Of a stretch of DNA of 64,000 nt, positions 35,401-46,910 are shown in pieces. This DNA is from Megalonaias nervosa (lineage: Eukaryota > Mollusca > Bivalvia > Unionida > Unionidae). Position numbers and translations under genes: made by a program. Where the stretch lies: NCBI GenBank assembly GCA_016617855.1, contig JAECUM010003193.1:36585-100584 (forward strand), read 5' to 3'. Under the pieces are notes generated by a model. The model was given only the letters and a program-made list of their open reading frames with translations. It was not told the origin of the DNA and did no database searches. How positions within the stretch are numbered: the stretch's first letter is position 1; each line of letters starts with the position of its first letter.

Positions 35401-36780
35401 CCATATTTAAAACACAAAGCATGTCATTATTTCAGTTGCTGGAATTAAGTTTAAGTGTGATTTAATTCTGAAGGTGATTCAGGAAGAAATAATCTATCAG
35501 CAAAAAAAAAATTTCAGAGCTCTTTATTGAGTTTTACTTTGTGAAGCACAGCAGCAAGGGGGTGGGGAGAGCATTTAATTCTTTGCACATACTGCAAACA
35601 ACATATTGATATAAGTCATTTGAGGATGCATGATGTCCCATGAAATAGCAGCAGCACCTGCATACAACATCAGGACAAACCAGAATATATTTGACCAATG
35701 AACTGAACATTCAGATTTGTTCTATTTATTGGACAGTCCTCTTGATGTTGTTGAAGGCTACTTTCTTATGTGATTAAATCTTGTCTTTTAAACAGGCTTT
35801 CTGCAGCTGATGTTTTTCATTCAGATGTCTCTGTATAGCAGCATCATTCTCTTCAAACCAATTTTGATGTTTACTTGTGGTGGAACCAATGGTTTTGGAT
35901 GAACTTGGGCAATGAGTTTCTGATGGATGCCTATCTTTCCTCGATATTCTAAGGTTTATATTGACCATATCTAGTTGGCTGCACAGTTTTTCAAGAAATG
36001 CCTGTTTCACACGCATTTTCCTATTTCAGTCTGGAGACATTAAGCTTTGTGGGCCCTTTTTTGCCTTGTGTATGTCTGCTAGACTGAATCTTGATATTGA
36101 ATTTGGAGACTATGAGTATGTGGTCAGTCCAACATTCTGCAATTTTCTTGGTTTTCATCACTTGGGCATCCTGCTTGTCTTCTCAGCTGATGATGATGTA
36201 CTCAATAAGATCAAGAGCTTGGAACATGAGTGCATCCAAGATGTCTTGTTGTCTAGCAGCTGGAAGACAGTGTTGGTGATTAGGAGGTCATGTTGAGCGC
36301 ATTTCCTCAGTTGGAGGAGTCTGTTATTGTTACCTACGCCAAAGGCATTTTTTCTAATGACTCTTGGCAATGTCTAGTGATCTGTGCAAACTCTAGCACT
36401 TAGTTACCAAGGATGAAGAGATTGTCTGCTAGACTCCAGGTCTTCATAAAATTTGTCCTTGATCTCATCTGGATTCGTCATAATGTATGCATAGGTGCTG
36501 ATGATTGTTACATGTCTTTTACCTGCTAGTGGGAGTCTCATTTGTATTAGTCTGTCATCCACCCCCTTTGAGAGATTTGTGAGTTTGCTAACTATAACTA
36601 ACTGTGATCTGATGGCAAATACAACACCAGCTTCATGTCACTCTTCTTTACTTTGCTGATGTACTGTTTGTTAGTGTGCACACTTTCCAGGCACTGATGT
36701 TGAGTTGCATCAGTTTTGTCTTCTTGTTAGGTTTTCGACCCCTATGGTGGGATCCCTGTTGGTCATGGTATGCTGATAAG
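32440..36780 (-). pseudogene. Non-LTR retrotransposon with endonuclease and reverse transcriptase, decayed
   Basis: Read on the minus strand from about 36780, the copy first gives endonuclease-type text (ISTYAP-like wording near 36500, CWTDHILIVSKFNI near 36120, then KQAFLEKL and NWFEENDA near 35850). Next come reverse transcriptase motifs: SNGKAPGADAVPAEVYK near 34740 and, after the LTR-like insertion, VKQSYLLVPSLFSILF, LRRLKAKMKLQ and DLLFADD near 33150. The catalytic Asp pair is therefore still visible. A 3' region ends near 32440. Stops, frameshifts and a deletion near the endonuclease start make it inactive. About 3.4 kb remains once the insertion is removed. LINE-like wording may extend to 37340. 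It sits in intron 1 in the same orientation as complexin. Confidence 0.85.
33356..34276 (-). mobile_element. Solo-LTR-like element, copy C (921 bp), nested in the LINE
   Basis: On the minus strand the element starts TGTTATGTATATGTAATT and ends ACATGTAACA. It is flanked by an exact 4-bp duplication (CCAG on the minus strand; CTGG at 33352-33355 and 34277-34280 on the plus strand). Removing the element plus one duplication joins the LINE text 'TTCCCAG' to 'TCACCCATGAAG', restoring FPVTHEVKQ in frame, the expected reverse transcriptase wording. This fixes both ends to the base. The AATAAA-containing 'gggaaataaattattttgtt' and 'cactcttttctcttg' match copies A and B. Confidence 0.85.
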
Positions 36781-37400
36781 GGTTAAGGTGAAGCAGGTAA
36801 TGTTTAGGGCACCTTTTATAGCCACTTTGTCATGCTATGGAGTTGAGCAGTGTGATCGTATAAAGGGTTGCCAAGTTCCACTGCTGCTGTGGTCCAGTGA
36901 AACGTTACCCTATGCCCTGGGCTACTTGTGTGCTGGTCTGCAGCTTAATCTCCTAATGTTTCCACACCTGCTACTTTAAAGCTTGTGTATAATCACAGGA
37001 CTTGAAGACATTTGGTAGTGGGAGAGGAATAATGTCAATTCCTGCGCATGAGTTTGATTTAAGTATAGGTAAGATGTGCAGAGTCACACTCACTCTATCA
37101 TCCAGGCCTGTCGGAATCCAGTGGTATGATAATGTCAAGATGCCTGGGAATCAGTCCAGATGTACTGGATGACCATCAGTTCCTGCTGTATCTGAGCTGA
37201 CACCCTGTACTGTCCACACAGCTCTTGTCATCTGCCTTCATAGTCATGTCATGAGCATATATACTCAGCCGCATGATCTTCCAGAAAGGACTTTCCAGAG
37301 TTAGCAAGGTGTAGCTGACTACTTTGGATCAACAGTCACAGGTAGTACAGTCTATTATTACTGACCTGACCTGAGTGAGTATGGTTTCATCAGATATAGA
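36781..37400. other. Probable 5' extension of the LINE, unassigned
   Basis: This stretch is less AT-rich than its surroundings and reads like retrotransposon DNA, but I could not identify an ORF1-type domain. A 69-codon plus-strand frame (36770-36979) is probably meaningless. Confidence 0.35.
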
Positions 37401-38204
37401 TTTTAGATACAAGGGATACAACTGGGGTAATTCAGATGGCCATCAAGTCCTGTCAGGTGTTTTTGATGAGCTAAACCTTTACAATAATCCTAATATTTTA
37501 TAATGCTGATATGAAAATACTGGCTTTTAATGGTTTTATTCAGCTCTCTTTCTTTGCCAAATCTTCAAGAGTTTAAAGTCTAATTAATTATGTGTTATGA
37601 AAATATATCTTTGAAAGGCTGTCTGAATTTAGACCAAAGAGAAGGAAGAGGTAGAAATATGATTAATTTAGTTCTCTGCCAGAAGAGATCGCCATATCAG
37701 CAAATGATCCTAGACTTCAGAAATTCTTTAGCTTGACATATGCCCCACAGGAACTTGCAAACTTTATTGAAATTCCTGATTATCATTTGATTTATGACAT
37801 ATAAGTTACAGGGAATTGTAAAATGAGGTTCATAAAAAAACTTCACAGGTAATGTCCATACTTAACTACATGTAAGAGATTAATATGTGACAGCAGATCT
37901 GGGCATAATCATGTTGCATATTATACCAAACAAAATTTATATTAAAATACTTTGTTTAAAATTTAATCCAAAAAGTTTATATTCTCAGAACTACCTGTCT
38001 AACATTTACAGATTTTTCTATATCATATACTAGCACATAATCATTGTATATACTGTACTGTATGTGTAAAATTAATGTCAACATTTACTTTTTATTGACT
38101 GTAAATTTTTATTTGTGACGATGACAATGAACTCTCCTTTATATATTAATAATATATTAATATGGTTACAGTTGACTGATCTGTGATAATGCCAATATGA
38201 ACTC

Positions 38205-39110
38205 TGTTTTAGGTCTAATGTGTTTATAGTTAACTGTTTTAGTTATAATATGCTTATAACTAACTGGTTTAGGTCTAATAGGGTTGCAGCTAACTGTTTA
38301 TGGTCTAATATGATTATAGTTCACTGTTTGAGGTCTAATACGGGCATAGCTAACTGTTTTAGATCAAATATGGTTACAGGTAACTGTTTCAGGTGTAATA
38401 TGGTTATAGCTGTTTTAGTTCTAATATGGTTATAGCTAACTGCTATAGGTCTAATATGGTTATATTAAGCTGTTACAGGTCTAATATGTTATAGCAAACT
38501 GTTTTATGTCTAATATGGTTATAGTTACACTGTTTTAGTTCTAATATGGTTATAGCTGTATTGGGTCTAATATCATTGTAGCCAACTGTTTTAGGTCTAA
38601 TATGGTTACAGTTAACTGTTTTGGGTCTAATATAGTTAGAATAAACTGTTTCAGGTCTAATGCAGATATAGTTAACTGTTTTAGTTCTTATATGTTTATA
38701 GCTAACTGTTTTAGGTATAATATGGTTATAGTTAACCATTTTAGGTCTAATATTGTTGCAGCTAATTGTTCATGGTCTACTATGGTTATAGTTTACTGCT
38801 TTGAGTCTAATATGGTCATAGCTGTTTTAAATCTAATATGGTTAATATGGTTATAGTTAACTGTTTTAAGTGCAATATGGTCATAGCTGTTTTAGTTCTA
38901 TTATGGTTACAGCTAAATGTTTAAGGTCTAATATGGTTGTAGCTAATTGTTTTAGGTATAATATGGTTATAGTTAACTGTTTTAGATCTAGTATGGTTTT
39001 ATCTGTTTTGGTTTCAATATTATTATAGTTAACTGTTTTGGGCGTAATATGGTCATAGCTAACTGTTTAGCTCTAATATGGTTATAGTCAACTGATTATT
39101 AAAGTATGGT
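38205..39110 (+). repeat. Minisatellite, 30-bp units, about 28 copies, in complexin intron 1
   Basis: The unit is 'taactgttttaggtctaata' plus 'tggttatagt', with scattered 22-bp truncated units. The array starts about 130 bp from the exon 1 donor and extends away from it. The period is a multiple of three, so several spurious frames with Asn-Cys-Phe-Arg-Ser repeats cross it. Confidence 0.93.
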
Positions 39111-39241
39111 CACAATACATTCAAAAAAAGATCAAACTCCTTGCTCTGAGATTTTTTAAAAGTGGTGGATAGATTTTCATAGTGTTCAAATCTTCTGAAA
39201 GAAACATCATATGCACAACCAATGCAACTAGTTTACAATAC

Positions 39242-39296
39242 CTTTTACTGATTTTAACTGGCTGCCAACCATCTGTTTGGCTATGAATGCTGCCAT
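39242..39296 (-). CDS. cpx: Complexin, coding exon 1 (N-terminus)
   Basis: The exon reads MAAFIAKQMVGSQLKSVK plus the first base of a Gly codon, followed by donor GTATTG. The start ATG has the context CAAGATGG. The first eighteen residues are almost those of insect and other invertebrate complexins (MAAFIAKQMVG.QL..VKGA), which I know from the family. The split Gly codon joins exon 2 exactly in phase. This N-terminal segment is the part linked in other animals to promoting fusion and to membrane association. The exon is too short for an ordinary frame list and was found by searching for the expected N-terminus. Whether a 5' untranslated exon precedes it is open: 'gaattgcag' about 30 bases upstream of the ATG could be an acceptor. 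Confidence 0.95.
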
Positions 39297-40454
39297 CTTG
39301 AGATCTTTGGACTATCTACAGCTTCTCTGCAATTCAAGAATCCTATGAGTTCACGTTTCAGCTGTTTGGACTTCAAACATTAAATTTCTTTCATATAAGG
39401 CTTTGAACCATTCTGAAAGAGATTTTAAAAAAGTGATCAGAATTGTTTAGTCTAGTGATCTTGCAAAAAGACAGCTATTTGTATTAAATTTTGAAGAGGT
39501 ATATGTAAGAATATTGTATGTGTATATACATATTTTTGAATGTGTGATATATATTGCACTCTCTCACTATGTGGTTCTTCATTATAACACAGTTCATGCT
39601 ATTATGCAAGTAATATCATGGATTCCATTTTATTAATGTGGTAGAGAAATTATATGCATCACATACTTCATTAAAAGGCAACCTCACTACAAGATGGTAT
39701 ATTCTTTGGCTTCATGGACAGCCTTATAATGATTAAATACTCATATAAACAGTAACGATTATTTATAATGTTTCACAGGATACTGGGAATTTAGAATATT
39801 ATAACCATAAAATGTTATACCCAAATTCATAATTTTTTTCCAAAATGTTAATGTACTTATCGATGTTGATGAGACTGTGCATGCATGCAATAAATAATTT
39901 GCACTGGTACAGTCAGCTGTCAGAACTTACGTGTAAAGGTAATAAAATTTTCAAGCAACATACATTTGTATAAGTACAAGTTATCCCAAAAATGATAAAC
40001 CTGTGTTACCATCTTAATGTCAACAATAACATACATGTATGTGTACCAACATGTATATGTACCAGCATGTATATGTGTCAGACAGTGATGACTTTTATGT
40101 AACATTGTTTTGGTTTAATAACTCAGTTGCATCCTGGTGAATCACTAATTTCACAAACAATATCCTGATGGTAACAAAATTTGCATTCCAATTGTCGGTA
40201 TCACAGGTGTGACAGTGTCGTCATCAGAATTATCATAATCCAAGGAAACAACATCTTCGTTATAAGACCAAAGTAAGTGTCATGCATAACAGCAAAGGGA
40301 ACATCATCATTAGCATTGCTGTACTGGAAATTATATGTTTGCTCACAAAACTGCCTAAATAAAAACAGTTTGCAACACAATCTGTGGAAACATTATACCG
40401 TCCATGATAAAGCATACCGAGTGTGGACAGTACATTTATTTCACTCTCAGTTTT
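39297..40454. other. Upstream flank of complexin, one candidate coding stretch
   Basis: No promoter motif can be named. On the minus strand 40154-40279 is open for 42 codons and reads NEDVVSLDYDNSDDDTV, then PVIPTIGMQ, with more CpG than its surroundings. It has no Met start and no clear splice sites, so I list it only as a candidate. Confidence 0.3.
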
Positions 40455-40530
40455 GTTTTGTTGTTGCTGTTGTTATGGGGTTTAATGTCATTTTTCAGAA
40501 TAAGATCGGCTATGTTTGTCAAAGTTAACA
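40455..40530 (-). mobile_element. R5 SINE-like 3' fragment
   Basis: The reverse complement reads 'catagccgatcttattctga', 'aaaatgacattaaacccc' and an AAC-rich tail, matching the 3' ends of the copies at 14385-14605 and 46655-46910. Confidence 0.55.
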
Positions 40531-42260
40531 AGGTATCTTTGAATCTGAGCAAGTCAGTACTTTGACTTCTATTCCACATAATTTATATTTATAGCTATGT
40601 ATCTAAAGAGACACTTTTTTCCTTTTCTGACCATTGAATTTTCAGCCATCTTCACAACAGTCAGAATTCAAAATGAACTCAAGCGAGATTTACTTCAAAA
40701 TGTCCTAATTTAGTCAACATACAGGTATAGAATGATAGCAATAGGATCTTTCTAAATTATTTAGTCCACAAAGTACAAAACAAAAACATTTTTTTTCCCA
40801 TGCTTTAAGTGCATTGAACCAGCAACCCATTTTGCTAAAGCACCGATTATGAATGACTATGATCATCATGCCTTTGTTACCTGGCATCTTTGTTAGGCCT
40901 TTGTTATTTACTCACTATGAATGATTATCACACTTCTGTTATGTGGCACCTTCATTGTTATCCCTTTGTTATTTAAACAACCTCCACTGATTACTTGCTA
41001 TTGGCACATCAAGTGATATTTGCTTGAAATGAGTGAATAACAGATATAGTCACAGAGTGGGTGAAAAACTCCATATTTTTATGAGTGGAGAAGCCACAAA
41101 TGAAAATACTTAAGTGTTTCTTCCATGAGATAAAAAATATCCATTATTCACTCACAGAAAGCAAATTTTCTTTTGATTTTATGCTCAAATGTCTTGGCTA
41201 ACAAGATTTACTGTATAACAGATTAAAGTAGCAGATTTCTTACTGTATCCCTCACAAAAATGTCAGCGGTTTACTTTTTATGTTCTGTTATTTTGTGATT
41301 ATTCACACAGAAAATATAAACAGTAACATAATCCTCCTTCCCAATTCAGAGTAAAATAGCAAATTAAGAAAAAATAATTTGCACCTCATTGGATTTGAAT
41401 GTGAAGCATCTTTAACTGGAAGTGGTTATATTAACCTCTCAAATACTTCAAATTTCATGGTTATAGTGTTATCTATGTCTATTGATGGCCAGTGAAAAAT
41501 TATGATTTTTTCGTTCCAGTGAAATATTAAGAATTTTTCTTTCAGAAATGGCCCAGCATAAAATAAAATATAACTGAGCTGATTTTCTCAAGCAGACCAC
41601 ACAAATCAAATGTTATAACCAATTAAATGTTGTAACAAAGTAATGACATAACAAAGCCTATGGAATACATAGTAATTAAGATTTGACAAGGGGAAGCCAA
41701 GCATTCTAACAGCAGGCATTATTACATCAAAATGTCACCCAAAGTTGTGCATTACACAATGACATAAACATGTTCTATTATTGATATTTTATACAGCCAT
41801 TAGTGTTCAAGGGTTTAGGACATATTTGGAATTCCAGTAAATAAATATAACAATTCTTTGCATTTTCTTTTCTTTAAGTACTTGTACTTGTTGCTTAGAA
41901 TTCAAATGCATAATTATTAATTTTTCCAAGTAAGATAAATCTACATTGCTCACTGTGAAGCTGGAAGCAGTGCCTGTCAAAAAGACATTACACATATTGT
42001 GTTTGAATTGTATTGAAATTAAATGATTAGGCCAAAACAGGATCAAACTAACACGTGACTAAGTTAGTACTTGTGTATCATTACTTATACATTTTCTATT
42101 CATGATCATGATCATGCCAATAATGCCATTTAACCAGATTATGGATGTACATAGAGAGTTAAACTTCTGATGTTGGGTAGTAACATTAAAGCAGCTAGGA
42201 GATTAGCAACATTCCATACTTGTCAGTTTTGAACTGATTACATTTTATGAATTTAAAGTT
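40531..42260. other. Intergenic, nothing recognised
   Basis: AT-rich DNA with small local duplications ('cctttgttatttactcacta' and 'ccctttgttatttaaac', near 40908-40980). The 79-codon minus-strand frame at 41807-42046 is unidentified. Confidence 0.5.
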
Positions 42261-42357
42261 TGAAAGAAAGTTTGAAAGAAAAAAAGAAAGTTTGAAAGAA
42301 AGAAAGAAAGAAAGAAATGAAGAAATGAAGAAAGAAAGAAGAAGGAAAGAAAGAAAT
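42261..42357 (+). repeat. (GAAA)n-type microsatellite
   Basis: A purine-rich tract of GAAA with 'gtttgaaagaaa' and 'atgaag' interruptions. Confidence 0.95.
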
Positions 42358-43090
42358 ACTGGAATGTGATCTGGGGCCTTAGCTAGCATCTATTGCCCTC
42401 TCTCTCTCTCTATTCCAAAACCGAATTGTCAGTTAGTGCTGTGATTGCATAGCTATAAAAAAATACAATATGCTTTTCTTGAAATAATGTACACAACTTG
42501 TGATCATTTTAATAAACACTTGTATTCTCAGTTCTGAATACAAAATAATCAACTTGAAGCTCTGGAGTTTTGGTGACTGTTACTTACTCCAGACTGTACC
42601 ATTTTCGCTTTCTTTCCCATCCATCCATCCATCCACCCACCCCACCCCACCCACTAGCACACACATGCACACACACACAAATACCTACCTACCTTCCTAT
42701 TCACAGACATAAATCCTGATGGTGAATTTATTGGGACCTATTTTGTGAAAATTCATACAAGCCTATACGAATCAGAATGATCTGAACAGTCTGAAACTAT
42801 TTGTTGCTTATATTTTTAATTTGTTAGCATACACCCACATGCTGATGCTTAATCATTTGTTTGATTATCAAATGGTTCTCCAGAAATGTGTGCTTTGTAA
42901 TTCTGAATCATTTCTCTGTCTTTTTAAGTAGCACTCTTTCTTTCCTTCTCATGTTGAAAACCTAAATTCATCTTGTTCATTTTATAACTGAAAAAACCAA
43001 GGCTGTTCATAATTTACTTGAAACAGTGTTTACTTGGTATACTGGAAAAGCATGTATTCTTATTAGGGAGGATGTTGTCAGTACAAACAC
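42358..43090. other. Intergenic with small simple repeats
   Basis: Contains 'ccatccatccatccatccac' followed by 'acacacatgcacacacacac' at about 42615-42690. Nothing else is identified. Confidence 0.55.
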
Positions 43091-43108
43091 TCTCTGTCTG
43101 TCTGTCTG

Positions 43109-43165
<57 letters not shown>
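43091..43165 (+). repeat. (CTGT)n(CT)n microsatellite
   Basis: A short CTGT run followed by about 56 bases of CT. Confidence 0.95.
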
Positions 43166-43168
<3 letters not shown>

Positions 43169-43309
43169 GCTCATTTTAGCAGAGTTATTACAGACTTGCA
43201 CAAGGATGCAGGTCAGAATGAGTTCACTGCAACACTTGTTTTGGGCATACATCCATTACATTTTGGGGATTCATTTACATGATCAATTGTTTTCACCATA
43301 CTCAGGCGA

Positions 43310-43510
43310 TAAAATGCAGAATCACCTCAATAATATGCATGGATCTCACTCATTACTGAACTCATCGACAATCTTTATGAGTCTGTATTGCAAGTTTGAT
43401 CAGCATTGGATCTGAAGTATGGCCTCCAGTACGGTAACAAGCAATTGTTGACAAGTGAATGATGCACAATGGACACAAGGCCATAACATAAGGTCAATCT
43501 GTCTTATTGT
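43310..43510 (+). repeat. R3 unit with terminal module
   Basis: One R3 unit ('aatatgcatggatctcactc', 'attactgaactcatc', 'tatggcctccag..cggtaac') is followed by the end module 'aagtgaatgatgcacaatgg', 'acacaaggccataacat', which also closes the array at 56030-57060. Confidence 0.6.
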
Positions 43511-43829
43511 TACGTAAGTACAATACAAGTTAATGAGATGGGTACATATAAAAAACCAAACAATGCCCAATTTTGATAAATCCACATAAATGTGCGGGCC
43601 TGAACCCTAAATCAGATCAGCATGGTATGGGGATGGGTGGGGGGCTAATAAGTAAATGCTTGAAATACTGGAAATTGTAACTAAGGAGTATGTTGGGTGG
43701 GGGACTTGACTCTGCAATGAGCAAACTGATGATGAAATACCCTTGCTCGTTTGGTAAATATGAATGTAGCAACTAAAATGAAGATGAGGTGGTGGTTGGT
43801 GGGTCTGATAAATATTGTTTTTTGCATTT
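43511..43829. other. Intergenic, nothing recognised
   Basis: Two G-rich patches ('ggtgggggg' near 43637 and 'ggtgggggac' near 43696) occur in otherwise ordinary DNA. Confidence 0.5.
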
Positions 43830-43975
43830 TGGTTTACAATATGGGCTATATCATCCCAAGGAAATTATAGCTAAGAGCTTTTCTCAAGAACACACATAAA
43901 GAGTCAACCTGGGTGAGTAGAGAACATTGGTTACAAGTTCAATACTCTACCAAATGAGCTACTTGTAAGCAAAAC
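43830..43975 (-). mobile_element. tRNA-derived SINE
   Basis: The minus strand begins 'tagctcatttggtagagtat', an excellent box A, followed by 'tgaacttgtaaccaatg' where box B should be, though that is degenerate. It continues into a body with 'gttcttgagaaaagctctta'. The body matches 27330-27480. Confidence 0.6.
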
Positions 43976-44276
43976 ATCAAGCTGTCAAGAGAGGATAAAT
44001 CTGAAAGCAGGCTAACAGATTAGCAATGACTGCCTTGTTGAAAATGCAGCTGAATATATAATACATGTAAGCATTATTCTTAATTACCTTTAAATTGATG
44101 TTGCATATGGAATAAAGTACGTAAATAAAATTATATTAGCAGATCAAGTAAAATCAACTCCTTTTTTTTGTTTTAATGAAAAGACAAAGAAAAAGACAGG
44201 CAAATAAGAAATGAAAATAAAATCAATCAAAATCAAATAATAGCACAATAACACTCATCTGGACAAAAACAGTATC

Positions 44277-44497
44277 TACCATATATATTTGCTTATAAGT
44301 CAAGTCAAACTGCAAACAACAAAGATCCTGATCTGCTGTAACATAATGTGCCTGCAGATTAGGGTCTGTTATATTTGTTATACTGATTGCTCATAACAAA
44401 CTGCACAGACCCTGATCTGTAGGTACATTATGCATCAGCAGATCGGGGTCTGTGCAGTTTGCAGCTGGACTCATCTTATTAATGAGTATATACGGTA
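44277..44497. mobile_element. Palindromic MITE-like element M1 (best copy, 221 bp)
   Basis: The left end 'taccatatatatttgcttat' with 'aagtcaagtc' pairs with the right end 'gactcatcttattaatgagt' with 'atatacggta'. Inside, 'aaagatcctgatctgc' to 'gcagattagggtct' and 'cagaccctgatctgtaggt' to 'cagatcggggtctgtgcag' form two successive hairpins around 'cataatg' and 'cattatg'. There is no protein. The ends with TA at the border suggest a DNA-transposon derivative. Confidence 0.7.
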
Positions 44498-44849
44498 ATA
44501 TAGGAATTTGCAGACTCAATACAGTAAACGACCATACTGAACTCTATGCAGATTTTCATACAGCAACTACTGCAGTGGAATAACAGTTCATACTGTTTAT
44601 GTACTATTATGTCATGACATAAAGTCTATGCACAAGTGCTATAGAGAACACAGAATTAGACACAATATATCAGCATACTGTGCACAGTGTTTCCTCCTTG
44701 TGTTTCAAGGTGTGAAATTATGGATAACAAACTTTACACACTGGAATGCATACACAAGTGGCCTGACACATTATATATACCATATAACAAATTCTCAAGT
44801 TCCAATTGATTTACTACAACCTACAATTTATTTTAGGACAGTAGGCATT
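44498..44849. other. Intergenic, nothing recognised
   Basis: A 76-codon plus-strand frame (44628-44858) is unidentified. Nothing else is seen. Confidence 0.45.
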
Positions 44850-45300
44850 CCCCCTTGATTACACAGTACAGCCAATAACCACAGGAATTATCCCTGTTCC
44901 AGCAGTCAATATTGCCTTCGGTTTGGGCACTATGCCCCACCAAGCAACAGTATAGAAGAACAGTTCCTTTGGGAGAAGCAATGATGGACTATTAATACAT
45001 CAGATGATAAACTCTCAAGTTCCATATGTCTAATATAGGGATTTATTTTTAGGACCTATCCATTTCCACTTGACTGTGGGAGGCTGTGATTGACTAGAGC
45101 GTTAATACCTATTCCTGATAATGCAACATGCCTATATTATATGATGTCATATGAATAGACATGAAATACAAAATCTGTTATTGCCTTCACCTTTGGGAAT
45201 GTTTTCTCCTTTGGCTTGGGCACCATACCCACCAGACAAAACTACAGGCAAAGAGTTCTCTCTGAAGAACGCAATAACAGAATACACCCTGACCTGCTGA
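44850..45300. repeat. Dispersed repeat R4, two units
   Basis: The words 'ttgccttcggtttgggcact', 'atgccccaccaagcaacag' and 'gttcctttgggaga' recur within the stretch near 45180-45260 ('ttgccttcacctttggga', 'ccataccc.accagacaa', 'gagttctctctgaag') and resemble 6690-7240. Confidence 0.5.
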
Positions 45301-45447
45301 TGTATTATGTGATTGCAAATCTGGCCTGGAAATAATTAAACTCAACATTTTCTTTCAACAATACACATATGATATTAGTTTTGAAAGTTCATTTCTGGTT
45401 GGCACAGAGTTGTAACTCAATTGCAAACTCAGGCTCAGAATTTTATA

Positions 45448-45545
45448 TAATTATTTCCAGACTGGGTCTACATTGTATTATATGATCTCCAGACTGGGTC
45501 TACATTGTATAATTTGATCTCCAGGCAGGGTCTACATTGCATTAT
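45448..45545 (+). repeat. Minisatellite, 32-bp units, three copies
   Basis: The unit is 'tccagactgggtctacattg' followed by 'tattatatgatc'. The 'gggtct...cattat' words suggest derivation from the M1 core. Confidence 0.85.
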
Positions 45546-46442
45546 ACATATGTAAATGTTAACCATAACCTTGCCATCATTTCTTAATTTCATTAACTCA
45601 TTAAGGCCAAGTGACATGTTTATATGTCATGAGGTTGTACCCTACTTCTGAGCTCAGTAGCATCAAGGCCATTTAAGATACACCAAAGTAGGTGATGTTA
45701 CAGAAATGTAGATAGATGTAGCTCTACAATGAAACCAAATAATCTGGATTTTCTACTTGCATTACAAAATACAGAGGAAAAACATGATTTTTGAGACCCA
45801 TTTTTTTACACAAAAACTTCACAAGCTGTGGAGCCAGATTTAGGGTCCAGATTTGAGACTTTTTGGACTGAGTTCTAAGGCAGACCAGTCTGAACTGCAC
45901 ACAGACAGGTGAACCTTGCAAATAGTAGGATACATTTGAGATCTGCAGTTACAATTAAAAAGAAACAAAAAAAACCTCCCACTTTCACTGTTCTTTATTA
46001 CATGTGCAAGTGAAACAGAAAATAAAAAGGAATATTTCTGACACAATTAGGCATCCAGCTAAACGAAAATCTCTTGGAAGCAGAAGTATTTGGATGCATT
46101 CATAAGTAACCCCATAATGAGTTTCCTACTTGCATTTCAGGTGAAAATGACAAAAATATCCTGACCTGAATGAGTTAAATTGATTTAAAAATGTGAAAAC
46201 CAACAGCAATAATGGAAATCTATGGTTTTCACCCCCATGGGAACACCAAGGCTATTCACTTGTAAAGATCAACATGAATTATTCATGTTTCTGCCAGAAG
46301 AGTGGGGATATTGCATATCTATTATGTAAAATGATAATAACAGAAATCAGAGAAAGGCTAATGAATGCATTACTCAATGACATCTGAAACAAAATGATTT
46401 CAAAGTAAGAAGTAACAGCAGTTTAGGATATGCAGTATTAAC
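45546..46442. other. Intergenic, nothing recognised
   Basis: No frame beyond 70 codons and no shared repeat were found. Confidence 0.5.
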
Positions 46443-46540
46443 AAACTTTAGCTAACAGATGGATGGATGTTGGACAATGGACAATAGGCAACAGCCAATC
46501 CCATGAGCTCTTCTGGTCTATGACCAGTACATCTAAAATA
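46443..46540 (+). repeat. R1 end module
   Basis: Contains 'gacaatggacaataggcaac', 'agccaatcccatgagctctt' and 'ctggtctatgaccag', the same as the right end of the R1 copies at 1-600 and 62256-62690. Confidence 0.6.
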
Positions 46541-46654
46541 CAAAAGATGAGAAAAAAAAACTAGATTTCTCTTACAGTTTGATTTCCCAAGCCAATAAAA
46601 GTAAGACATACTAAAGTGCACATATGTGGGACTATTGGACCTGTGCAACAATCT

Positions 46655-46910
46655 TTATTCTGTGATGCTATTTCCTCTGGCTGTTGTTGTTTTGGGTTTA
46701 ATGCCATCTTTCAGCACATCATCGGTTATACAAGGCAGCCAGTTGAACTGGCGGAGGAAGAAACTGTTAAAACCCCAGGAAGGCCCACTGGCCCACAGGA
46801 CCCTACTGGCAAGCTTTCTCACATACCCACATTGGCTGAACCCAAGACTCAAACACTGGACAGAGGTGAGATGGCAGTGGTTAGTAAAGGAGAATGGTTT
46901 AAACAGACCA
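46655..46910 (-). mobile_element. SINE-like element R5
   Basis: The reverse complement follows 14385-14605 in order: 'tgccatctcacctctgtcca', a tRNA box-B-like 'gtttgagtcttgg', 'gtgggtatgtgagaaagctt', 'gccagtagggtcctgtgggc', then 'gatggcattaaaccc' and an AAC tail. The 110-136 codon frames across it result from its higher GC and are not host genes. Confidence 0.6.

Larger units (their letters stand above)
30715..39241 (-). other. Complexin intron 1 (8527 bp)
   Basis: The donor is AAAG|GTATTG at 39241 and the acceptor ATGGCAG at 30715. The pyrimidine tract before this acceptor is poor. The intron holds a LINE with endonuclease and reverse transcriptase, an LTR-like insertion inside it, and a 30-bp minisatellite, each listed separately. 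The stretches 30900-32180 and 37400-38200 show only weak M1-type words ('aatctgccagtgcatggcag', near 31483) or nothing. Confidence 0.85.

Noticed and set aside
38220..38856. Frames rich in Asn-Cys-Phe-Arg-Ser or Tyr-Asn-His-Ile-Arg on opposite strands
   Set aside because: They are produced by the 30-bp minisatellite in complexin intron 1. Open frames occur on both strands, which a real gene would not explain.
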